Source: Clostridiales bacterium UBA1206
GTDB lineage: Bacteria > Bacillota > Clostridia > Oscillospirales > CAG-382
Assembly (NCBI GenBank): GCA_002310055.1
Contig: DBXS01000035.1
Coordinates: forward strand, 1 to 28,278
Length of the DNA: 28,278 nt
Direction of reading: 5' to 3'
In this document: one piece after another, positions 1-5,800 of the stretch
Layout of the letters: every line of letters begins with the position of its first letter
Position numbering within the stretch: the stretch's first letter is position 1
Made by a program: the position numbers and the translations under genes
The notes under the pieces: generated by a model
Told to the model about the DNA's origin: nothing
Databases searched by the model: none
What the model saw: the letters and a program-made list of their open reading frames with translations, nothing else

Positions 1-53
1 TCCGCTTTGTATTTCTGCCACTCTTCGTATTCTTTATTCGTGATTTGCTTCAT
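1..53 (-). CDS. Partial CDS, N-terminus of an unidentified small protein
   Basis: An ATG at 53-51 opens a frame that runs off the left edge of the window and reads MKQITNKEYEEWQKYKA. A GAGGT ribosome binding site lies about 8 bases upstream, immediately after the stop codon of the DUF4180 gene (TAA at 69-67), so the two genes are very probably co-transcribed and translationally coupled. The visible residues are charged and helix-prone, with no signal peptide. I do not recognise the family with certainty. Only 17 codons are visible, so no function is offered. Confidence 0.6.
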   Translation of the reverse strand, partial: MKQITNKEYEEWQKYKA

Positions 54-66
54 GGCGGTTACCTCG

Positions 67-441
67 TTAGGCGGGAATTTGTCGACACAGACAATCCACC
101 GCTTCGCCCTCGGTCGCAACAAAGAACACATCATGACCCTTGTTGCTTTCATATATGAAGTCATGCAACGGCTTGCTGGTGTAATGCGAATAATCTCCGT
201 AGATGGCAATCCGCCCGCCGTAATTGATATACTTCTGTAAAATCTCTCCTGCAAGACCGGAACTGAGGATAAAGAAATCTTCAATAATCAGCTTCTTATC
301 GATAACAATATTCTTCGTTTCCGCTTCATATTTCACCGTCATAAGTAGATCAAGGGCAGACTGTGAATCGGTGATCACAAGTTCCCCGCTACGAACAACT
401 GCACAGATGCTTCCATTTTTCTCGACTTTTTCTATGTTCAT
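67..441 (-). CDS. DUF4180 domain-containing protein
   Basis: This 124-residue protein matches my memory of the DUF4180 family over its whole length. The N-terminal half carries the family-like stretch SQSALDLLMTVKYE, then IIEDFFILSSGLAGEILQK, and the C-terminal half has YTSKPLHDFIYESNKG. No signal peptide or membrane helix is visible, so it should be cytosolic. The biochemical role of the family is unknown to me. The start at 441 is supported by an AAGGAGA ribosome binding site at 451-457. The gene follows the truncated hsdM on the same strand and overlaps the ribosome binding site of the next gene, so it is the first intact member of a small cluster. A TATAAT at 481-486 could give it its own promoter. 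Confidence 0.8.
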   Translation of the reverse strand: MNIEKVEKNGSICAVVRSGELVITDSQSALDLLMTVKYEAETKNIVIDKKLIIEDFFILSSGLAGEILQKYINYGGRIAIYGDYSHYTSKPLHDFIYESNKGHDVFFVATEGEAVDCLCRQIPA

Positions 442-480
442 TGATATATCTCTCCTTCAAATTCTGATTCCTCGCCGCCT

Positions 481-486
481 ATTATA
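481..486 (-). promoter_or_regulatory. Possible -10 element for the DUF4180 gene
   Basis: A perfect TATAAT on the minus strand lies 40 bases upstream of the DUF4180 start. No good -35 hexamer sits 16-18 bases further upstream, so promoter activity is plausible but unproven. Two similar words, TCGGTAGAA and TCGGTATAA, flank the -35 region in direct orientation. Confidence 0.35.
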
Positions 487-542
487 CCGACGAAGTATGA
501 ACATTTCTACCGATAAAACCAGCCGGGACACCCCGACTTTCA

Positions 543-576
543 CAACTTACCCCTCAAACGCCAACTTACCCCTCAA
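543..576. repeat. Two-copy direct repeat, 15-bp word with 19-bp period
   Basis: The 15-base word TTGAGGGGTAAGTTG (read on the minus strand) occurs twice, at 562-576 and 543-557, separated by four bases. It lies just beyond the point where hsdM homology ends. Short, closely spaced direct repeats of this sort are typical of the ends of IS21-type insertion sequences, and an IS-derived end is a reasonable inference. No transposase reading frame is visible in the window. Confidence 0.6.
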
Positions 577-1253
577 GCGGCAAAATCGGCGTAGGAAAAA
601 TTAAATTGTATCAATCTCGGTGTTTTTATATCGAGAAACTTCTTATCGCCGGGCTGGGGGTCAAGTACTTCGACCATATAGCGAACGACCGTCGCCGGAG
701 TATAGAACGTTCCGCCGTCCTTACCTTCGGCAAGGGCGAAGTTGCCGAGAAAATACTCATAGATCTCGCCGAAGATATCGACGGTGCAGTTTTCGGGAAT
801 ATCCTTAAAAATGCGGACAATGTTAGATAGCAGCTCCGGCTCTTCTTCCGGTACGAGCTGCGCGTAAACGTCTTTCGGGAGAACGCCTTCCATTTTGGGG
901 TTCTCTTTTTCGATCTCTTCCATTGCCTTTTTGACAACTGAGGCTTTTTCGGCAGTATCGGGCGAGTCGTTTATGTAATCATAATACGCGCACTCCGGAA
1001 GATAAAAACCGCATTTCTCAATAGATATTTCTTTTCTTGTTTTCTCCATTCGAGTTCCGGACAGCCGTGCAAGTTCTGATTCGATTTCAGTTTTGTGCTG
1101 CTTGAAAAGGATATCCGCATAACGCAGGAAGATCAGACCGAGGATCGGCTGACCGTATTTATTCGCTGCCAAATGAGCGCCGGCGCGAAGTACGTCCGCC
1201 GCGTGCCACAGGTTATCTTTAAGCGTCTTAAGCTCTTTATCCGTCATGGTCAC
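573..1253 (-). pseudogene. hsdM: Truncated type I restriction-modification methyltransferase (hsdM remnant)
   Basis: Residues 1-208 read as the N-terminal half of a type I HsdM subunit: the helical HsdM_N domain (about residues 7-150) and the start of the methyltransferase domain, including GGTFYTPATVVRYMVEVLDP. HsdM normally continues into the SAM-binding motif DPACGSGG, but homology stops at KKFLD around position 630. The next 18 residues are unrelated and end at 573. The SAM pocket and NPPF catalytic motif are therefore absent, and no hsdS or hsdR follows. Usual length is about 500 residues, against 226 here. The start overlaps the upstream regulator by four bases (ATGA), a normal operon arrangement. 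I infer that recombination or insertion removed the 3' part, and the remnant cannot methylate DNA. Confidence 0.85.
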
Positions 1254-1468
1254 GCCTCCTGATTATCGTCATCTATGATTTCGACGATATCTTCTATTCC
1301 GCAATTCAACACATGACAAACTTTAGCAAGTACTTCCATATTGACCGGCTGATTTTTTCCCATCTTGGCCATTGCGTTGGAAGTGATCCCCGCCTGCTTT
1401 CTTAAGGCTGTTCTGTTAATGTTTTTATCAATCATCAACTTCCATAGACGATTATAGGAATATGCCAT
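1250..1468 (-). CDS. XRE-family (Cro/C1-type) HTH regulator
   Basis: This 72-residue protein is essentially one Cro/C1-type helix-turn-helix domain. Its key region runs from LWKLMIDKNINRTALRKQAG through ITSNAMAKMGK to VNMEVLAKVCHVLNCGIEDI, the usual DNA-recognition layout of small XRE proteins. It has no dimerisation tail beyond an acidic C-terminus. A GGAGG ribosome binding site at 1476-1480 supports the start. It overlaps the hsdM remnant by four bases. Such single-domain regulators are common directly upstream of type I restriction genes, where they are thought to time expression. Here it outlives a broken methyltransferase gene. It may still control its own promoter at 1530-1558. Confidence 0.85.
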   Translation of the reverse strand: MAYSYNRLWKLMIDKNINRTALRKQAGITSNAMAKMGKNQPVNMEVLAKVCHVLNCGIEDIVEIIDDDNQEA

Positions 1469-1529
1469 AAAAATTCCTCCGTTTTTTCAAGGACACACAA
1501 GATTTTGCGGTTACAATCCCACTTTCTAC

Positions 1530-1558
1530 ATTATACAGCATTGTTTTCCGTTTTTCAA
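1530..1558 (-). promoter_or_regulatory. Promoter of the XRE regulator-hsdM unit
   Basis: On the minus strand TTGAAA (1553-1558) is followed after exactly 17 bases by TATAAT (1530-1535). The element points at the XRE regulator gene and gives a leader of about 55 bases. Confidence 0.7.
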
Positions 1559-1639
1559 CAAAAATCCTAACCTTTTCAAAAAAAGTTTTATAAGCTCAAC
1601 ATTATTGACTATCATTTATATGTCATAAGTAAAAGAAAC

Positions 1640-1668
1640 TTGACAAAATTAGATGCTTTAACTATAAT
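1640..1668 (+). promoter_or_regulatory. Consensus SigA-type promoter
   Basis: TTGACA at 1640-1645 and TATAAT at 1663-1668 are both perfect hexamers with a 17-base spacer. The next intact gene on this strand begins over 500 bases away, so the natural target is unclear. It may have served the decayed reading frame at 1773-1940 or a short RNA. Confidence 0.75.
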
Positions 1669-1759
1669 ATAAATGTTTTGGAAGCACATATTCAAGACTT
1701 ATCTGAAAACTCAAAACGATAGGGCGTATAACTATTGACAACGTCACGTCAAGCCGTTA

Positions 1760-1768
1760 TGATATAAT
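1760..1768 (+). promoter_or_regulatory. Extended -10 promoter element
   Basis: TGATATAAT is a perfect extended -10 motif. A TTGACA occurs at 1735-1740, but its 22-base spacing is too long for normal use, so any activity would rest on the extended -10. Confidence 0.5.
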
Positions 1769-1772
1769 CAAG

Positions 1773-1940
1773 GTGAGACAATACAAAAACTGCACGCAAA
1801 TTGACGTGGGCAATGCGTCTTTCTAAATACTGCATGGCGCCGGCGTCACTATTGAAGAGCTGCTTTCACCGCATTTGACGTCTCGCCCGTAGTTTGAGCA
1901 TTTTAAAAGAAAAGTCTGTCAGATGCTAAACAGTATTTAA
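1773..1940 (+). pseudogene. Decayed small reading frame with two in-frame stops
   Basis: One reading frame stays protein-like across two stop codons. It gives RQYKNCTQIDVGNASF, then TAA at 1824, then ILHGAGVTIEELLSPHLTSR, then TAG at 1890, then FEHFKRKVCQMLNS, and a final TAA at 1938-1940. The segments look like one compact alpha/beta protein of about 55 residues, and each stop is one substitution from a sense codon. A GTG at 1773-1775 could be the start, and the open frame reaches back to 1707. The family is not recognised, and this remains an interpretation of composition and continuity. Confidence 0.4.
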
Positions 1941-2054
1941 CGGTTGCTTGCGTTTTTTTGATCATTCATTATATTTTGCTTTCCTTTATATATCTCCGGG
2001 GCTGCTATTATAACCATTTGAAAATATCTTTAGAAACTAATTATGCACAACAAC

Positions 2055-2083
2055 TTGACAATAATCTCTTTTGCAATTATAAT
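2055..2083 (+). promoter_or_regulatory. Consensus promoter of the TasA-like gene
   Basis: TTGACA (2055-2060), a 17-base spacer and TATAAT (2078-2083) form a perfect SigA-type promoter. The predicted start near 2090 leaves a leader of about 115 bases. Its last 50 bases (2141-2190) are extremely A-rich and probably unstructured. Confidence 0.8.
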
Positions 2084-2205
2084 TATTATCTGCAGTTGAT
2101 ATGCTTTCTTGACTTTTAGTTATTAAACAACGCGCAAGAAGCGGCAGCAAAACATAATAAAAACAATAATAAAATAAAAAAACAAAACATTTCGGAGGCA
2201 TAAAA

Positions 2206-3057
2206 ATGGATTCAAGAAAAACAAGCAAATCGTTGGTTTTATCCGTCGTTTCGCTGCTGGTATGCATGTTTTTGCTTATCGGCTCGACGTTTGCGTGGTT
2301 TTCGACTTCAGTCACGTCCAATACTAACGTGATCATGACCGGCGCGTTCAACATAAGCGTCGATTTCTGCAATAATTTCAGCGGAGCTGAAGACGATTGG
2401 ACTTCGATGGAAAACAATACGCTATTTAACAACGTCGTCCTCAATCCCGGCGACAACACCGGCGTTATGTATATAAGGATTACCAACAGCAACAATTATC
2501 CCGTTTCGGTCAACGCTTCGCTGATCGATAAAACCGTCACCGACAACAACACCGAACTCAGGTTTTACAGCAAGAAAGTGACCGAGGCGACAAGCGCAGA
2601 CGACCTGCTCGCCGAAACGCCCGTCAGTCTTGTTTCCGCCGCAAAATTTGTGGAAGACGAGGAAATAGATGCCAATTCGAAGCTTTACGTCGCTATTTTA
2701 GTCGATTGCGTGGGCGAAGACAGCACGCCTTCCACGCAGAACATAACAGCTCAGTTCAAGATATTCCTTTCCGCCGCACAGCTCGCGGCCGGACCGCTGC
2801 CTGAATACGTAACTTTGACTGATGCAGGTAATTGTATAGACGCCGCCTATATAATGGGCGATAATGGTGGTACTCTGATTACTGATTATAATAATATTGA
2901 AGCTGGAACTCATATAAACATCTTTATACTTACCGATAAAAAAGCAGTGGCAAAAATGGGCGGTAACACTTATAGCATTGAAATAAACAGCAGCGGTAAC
3001 GCTGTAATCGATATCCCATACGTTACCGGAGATATCGTTATTCAGAAACTCAATTAA
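2206..3057 (+). CDS. Exported TasA/camelysin-like protein with SipW-type signal peptide
   Basis: The 283-residue product starts with a short basic segment and a hydrophobic helix (about residues 9-27), then GSTFAWFSTSVTSNTN. This is the hallmark of SipW-cognate signal peptides in TasA/CalY proteins, with predicted cleavage after STFA. Residues about 32-195 look like the TasA-type beta-sandwich, including NPGDNTGVMYIRITNSNNYPV. Residues about 203-283 form a second, AT-richer module ending in IPYVTGDIVI, like small Ig-like repeats of clostridial surface proteins. Family members form extracellular fibres or coat proteins. The start has GGAGG at 2194-2198. It is monocistronic between a consensus promoter and a strong terminator. 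No SipW peptidase or partner fibre gene is nearby. A surface role is likely, but fibre formation is inference. Confidence 0.75.
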   Translation: MDSRKTSKSLVLSVVSLLVCMFLLIGSTFAWFSTSVTSNTNVIMTGAFNISVDFCNNFSGAEDDWTSMENNTLFNNVVLNPGDNTGVMYIRITNSNNYPVSVNASLIDKTVTDNNTELRFYSKKVTEATSADDLLAETPVSLVSAAKFVEDEEIDANSKLYVAILVDCVGEDSTPSTQNITAQFKIFLSAAQLAAGPLPEYVTLTDAGNCIDAAYIMGDNGGTLITDYNNIEAGTHINIFILTDKKAVAKMGGNTYSIEINSSGNAVIDIPYVTGDIVIQKLN

Positions 3058-3072
3058 TCATATATCGATCAA

Positions 3073-3110
3073 AAAAGCGGAAGGGGTTTTCCCTTCCGCT
3101 TTTCGTTTTT
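3073..3110 (+). terminator. Rho-independent terminator, probably bidirectional
   Basis: A 13-bp perfect stem (3073-3085 with 3091-3103, arms AAAAGCGGAAGGG/CCCTTCCGCTTTT) has a 5-base loop and T-rich flanks on both strands. It ends the TasA-like transcript and also lies just beyond the stop of the convergent aldo/keto reductase gene. Confidence 0.9.
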
Positions 3111-3115
3111 ATCTG

Positions 3116-4237
3116 TCATTTATCGAACGGGCCGAGCACTGAGCAGGCGCGTTCGAGATGTTCCCGGATATCGATATGCTGCGGGCAGACGCTTTCGCAC
3201 GTGCCGCACCGGATACACATATCGGCGTGATTCTTTTTGTTTATAAAAAGCTGTCTGCTTTCGTACGCGCGGGCGAACTGTTTGTTGTTATACATCGCAA
3301 ACATATTCAGCGCGTTGAGCGTGGGGGATATGCCGATTTCCGAAGGACACACCTCGGCGCAGTAGTTGCAGCCGGTGCACGGGACCGTCGGTATGCTTTT
3401 AAGCGCTATACGGGCCTTTTCTATGATTTTCTGTTCTTCTTCGTCCAGCGGCTTGAAATCCGCCATAAAGGAGACGTTGTCTTTGACCTGGTCGACCGTG
3501 CTCATTCCCGAAAGCACCACCGCCACGCCTTCCAGACTTGCGGCGAAACGGATCGCCCACGAAGCGTACGACGACTTTGGATCCGCAGCCTTGAACACTT
3601 CGGCGACGCTTGCGGGAGGGTCGGCGAGCAATCCGCCCTTTACGGGCTCCATTACGACGACAGGCACGCCGTATCTGCGCGCGGTCTCGTAACACTCGCG
3701 CGACTGAACGCGCCCGTCTTCCCAATCGGCGTAGTTGATCTGCAGCTGCACGAAATCGACATCCGGGTGAGTTGCGAGCACTTTGTCGAGCGCCGCGGCG
3801 TTAGAATGGAACGAAAAGCCGAAATTTTTGATCTCGCCCTTCGCTTTCTTTTCCCTTACAAAATCCCAAAGTCCGAAATCATCATAAAGCGGCGTGCGCG
3901 CGTCGCCCAGATTGTGCAGCAGATAATAATCGAAATAACCGGCGCCGGTCTGTTCGAGCGACGTTTCGAACTGTTTGAGCGAAAACTCGCGCGTTTTTTC
4001 GCCCGCCCACGCCGACATCTTTGTGGCGACGGTGAAGCTTTGGCGCGGGTAGCGCTTGACGAGCGCTTCGCGCATCGCGACTTCCGAGCCGTTATACGCC
4101 CACGCCGTGTCGAAATACGTGAAGCCGGCATCCATATAGATATCGACCATCTCTTTGACCTGTTCGACGTCTATCACGTTGTCTTTTTTAGGCAGTCTCA
4201 TAAGCCCGAAACCGAGCTTTTTTGCAGGAAGATCCAT
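3116..4237 (-). CDS. Aldo/keto reductase with C-terminal 2x[4Fe-4S] ferredoxin domain
   Basis: The 373-residue protein has an aldo/keto reductase TIM barrel (residues about 7-275) with the full tetrad: D43 and Y48 in FDTAWAYN, K73 in ATKM, and H108 in YLLHN. The C-terminal domain has two cysteine clusters, C287/C290/C293 with C297, and C341/C344/C347 with C351, typical of two 4Fe-4S clusters. AKRs with this tail are common in anaerobes and are annotated as ferredoxin-type oxidoreductases. The natural substrate is not known, and electron transfer to or from the clusters is inferred. It is the second gene of a two-gene operon behind a flavin reductase-like gene (28-base gap), with a GAGGA ribosome binding site. 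The flavin protein could be an electron partner. Confidence 0.9.
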   Translation of the reverse strand: MDLPAKKLGFGLMRLPKKDNVIDVEQVKEMVDIYMDAGFTYFDTAWAYNGSEVAMREALVKRYPRQSFTVATKMSAWAGEKTREFSLKQFETSLEQTGAGYFDYYLLHNLGDARTPLYDDFGLWDFVREKKAKGEIKNFGFSFHSNAAALDKVLATHPDVDFVQLQINYADWEDGRVQSRECYETARRYGVPVVVMEPVKGGLLADPPASVAEVFKAADPKSSYASWAIRFAASLEGVAVVLSGMSTVDQVKDNVSFMADFKPLDEEEQKIIEKARIALKSIPTVPCTGCNYCAEVCPSEIGISPTLNALNMFAMYNNKQFARAYESRQLFINKKNHADMCIRCGTCESVCPQHIDIREHLERACSVLGPFDK

Positions 4238-4265
4238 ATTTATCCTCGCAATCTTTATATACGGA

Positions 4266-4778
4266 TTACTGTTTCTTTAAGATCTTAATGATCTTGCCGA
4301 CGTAAAGATAATGGAAATCGCCTTTGGGATAATGGTCGGCGAGCGATTTCTTATCGAGTATCCCTTCGGGTTCCAGGAAAAACCTGCCCGCCTTTTCGCA
4401 TATGACGGCAAATTCGGATTCCGCAAAGAACGGAACGCCGTCTTCGTGTGAGAGCGTGAGCCCGGAACCGGCTATCTTGTCGCAGTCGCGACCCGAGACC
4501 CTGCCGAGATAAGCGAGCTGTTTGCGGTATTTTTCGCCGTTCGGAAAACTTAACGAAAAGCGGCGGGACGAATCCATAAATTCCTTGGTGAATCGGCTTT
4601 CGCGCACGAAACAATAGGCGACGTCGGTGCTCCAAAGCACGCCGAAACCGCCCCACGAAGCGGTCATCGAATTGGCTTTGCCGTCTTTTTCGGCGGTTAT
4701 GAGCATCCAGTTTTTGCCTATCGACTCAAAAACGTTGAAATCCGCCTCTTCGGGCGATATTATCTTGAATTCTGACAT
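4266..4778 (-). CDS. Flavin reductase-like protein (FMN-binding split barrel)
   Basis: With the start at 4778 the product has 170 residues. The fold is suggested by the order of motifs: WMLITAEKDGKANSMTASWG, which in this family lines the FMN site, then VAYCFVRESRFTKEFM and FSLSFP, and a C-terminal GDFHYLYVGKI strand. These proteins bind FMN and reduce it or use it in electron transfer. The longer in-frame start at 4838 is rejected because its first codons lie inside the promoter, whereas 4778 has GGAG 8 bases upstream. It leads the operon with the ferredoxin-tailed aldo/keto reductase. No signal peptide is visible, so it is cytosolic. Confidence 0.85.
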   Translation of the reverse strand: MSEFKIISPEEADFNVFESIGKNWMLITAEKDGKANSMTASWGGFGVLWSTDVAYCFVRESRFTKEFMDSSRRFSLSFPNGEKYRKQLAYLGRVSGRDCDKIAGSGLTLSHEDGVPFFAESEFAVICEKAGRFFLEPEGILDKKSLADHYPKGDFHYLYVGKIIKILKKQ

Positions 4779-4809
4779 TTTACACACTCCGTCGTATTTT
4801 TGTATATTT

Positions 4810-4838
4810 ATTGTATCATTATACAAGCCAAATGTCAA
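4810..4838 (-). promoter_or_regulatory. Promoter of the flavin reductase-aldo/keto reductase operon
   Basis: TTGACA (4833-4838, minus strand), a 17-base spacer and TACAAT (4810-4815) form a near-consensus promoter. It places the transcript start downstream of the alternative start codon at 4838, fixing the real start at 4778. A TATAAT at 4818-4823 lies only 9 bases from the -35 and is not the partner. Confidence 0.75.
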
Positions 4839-4889
4839 CAGTATTCTTCCCCGCGCGAAGAATGCGGACGAAAAAGTTTAGCGCGGTAC

Positions 4890-4918
4890 TTGAAAGCGCA
4901 CGCGAAGTGTGATATAAT
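4890..4918 (+). promoter_or_regulatory. Promoter of the PlsC-like gene
   Basis: TTGAAA (4890-4895), a 17-base spacer and TATAAT (4913-4918) preceded by TGA give an extended -10 promoter. The predicted start near 4925 leaves a leader of about 40 bases. Confidence 0.8.
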
Positions 4919-4966
4919 ACGAAACGACCGTTTGACGGTAAAACTACTTGGGATTCCGGTAACAGA

Positions 4967-5752
4967 ATGAAGAGAAACATTTTCTACGGCCTGGTATGGG
5001 CCTGCGGCAGGATCGCGTTCGGGCGTTCCAAGACCGTTTGGGAAGCGCCGCCCGCCGACGATGAACCCGCCGTGTTCGTATGCAACCACGCAGGCGTGCG
5101 CGGTCCGGCGATAATGACGCTGGATTTCAAGCGCAGACACAAGACCTGGACCATTTGCTACACGTTGAGCAGATCTACCTGCCCCAACTTCGCTTTTCAC
5201 GATTTCTTCGCCGGCGAAAGCCGCAAGCACAAAAAAGCCTGGCGTGCGCTTTCGCGCGCGGTGGGGATCGCGATGCCGCACCTGTTCAGCGTGGGCGACG
5301 TGATACCGCTCTACCACGACGAACGGCTGGTGAGCACGCTGCGCGACAGTCTTGATACGCTGAAGTCAGGCGAAGACATAGTGATATTCGCCGAATCGCC
5401 GGTGAGGTTTTCGGAATACGTAAACGAACTTCAATGCGGCTTTGCCGATCTGGGGTATCTGTATCATCTGAAAACCGGCAAAAATCTCAAATTTTACCCG
5501 GTATACGCCGAAAAAAAGAACCGCGCCATAGCGATCGGCGCGCCGATCGGATACGATCCGGCAATCCCGGCGCGGATCCAGCGCGAGCAGATAAGCGCGT
5601 ACGTCAGGGACGGTATCGACAGGATGGGAAGAACGCTCAAAAAGCACAAGCCGGTGCCCTTCCTTCCTCAGCGCTGGTATGATCATTACGGTCAGTACGA
5701 ACACGACCTGCAATCGTACTGGAAACTGTTTGAAATACCGGAAGATAAATAA
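4967..5752 (+). CDS. PlsC-like lysophospholipid acyltransferase family protein, degenerate motifs
   Basis: The 261-residue protein resembles PlsC-type glycerolipid acyltransferases. CNHAGVRGP at residues 39-47 occupies the place of the catalytic NHxxxxD box. IVIFAESPVR near residue 140 stands where FPEGTRS is expected. KFYPVYAEKKNRAIAIGAPI is like the late block. The proline or glycine replacing the usual aspartate and the ESPVR variant mean that classical acyltransferase activity is not assured. A weak N-terminal hydrophobic patch may touch the membrane, but there is no clear transmembrane helix. The ribosome binding site is weak. The gene stands alone between its own promoter and a terminator. 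Function as a variant acyltransferase is a moderate-confidence inference. Confidence 0.6.
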   Translation: MKRNIFYGLVWACGRIAFGRSKTVWEAPPADDEPAVFVCNHAGVRGPAIMTLDFKRRHKTWTICYTLSRSTCPNFAFHDFFAGESRKHKKAWRALSRAVGIAMPHLFSVGDVIPLYHDERLVSTLRDSLDTLKSGEDIVIFAESPVRFSEYVNELQCGFADLGYLYHLKTGKNLKFYPVYAEKKNRAIAIGAPIGYDPAIPARIQREQISAYVRDGIDRMGRTLKKHKPVPFLPQRWYDHYGQYEHDLQSYWKLFEIPEDK

Positions 5753-5759
5753 AACAATA

Positions 5760-5791
5760 CGCCTCTTCGAACGTATCGAAGAGGCGTTTTT
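5760..5791 (+). terminator. Rho-independent terminator
   Basis: A 10-bp stem (5760-5769 CGCCTCTTCG with 5777-5786) and 7-base loop is followed by TTTTT on the plus strand. It ends the PlsC-like transcript. It lies also 10 bases beyond the stop of the convergent glutaminase-like gene and may serve both. Confidence 0.85.
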
Positions 5792-5800
5792 GAATCGTTT

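Larger units (their letters stand above)
1561..2054. other. AT-rich intergenic region between the hsdM remnant and the TasA-like gene
   Basis: No intact gene is supported here. The region holds two plus-strand promoter candidates (1640-1668 and about 1760-1768), a decayed short reading frame (1773-1940) and an AT-rich tail without clear hairpin terminators. Base composition is clearly lower in G+C than in the chaperone region. Confidence 0.6.

Noticed and set aside
543..576. CRISPR-like array
   Set aside because: Only two short copies with a 4-base gap exist. There are no spacers of usable length and no cas genes.
1735..1768. TTGACA at 1735 paired with TATAAT at 1763
   Set aside because: The 22-base spacer is too long for normal promoter function, so only the extended -10 is reported.
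3158..4288. 376-codon plus-strand frame opposite the aldo/keto reductase
   Set aside because: The minus strand carries full AKR motifs and cysteine clusters. The opposite frame has no recognisable motif.
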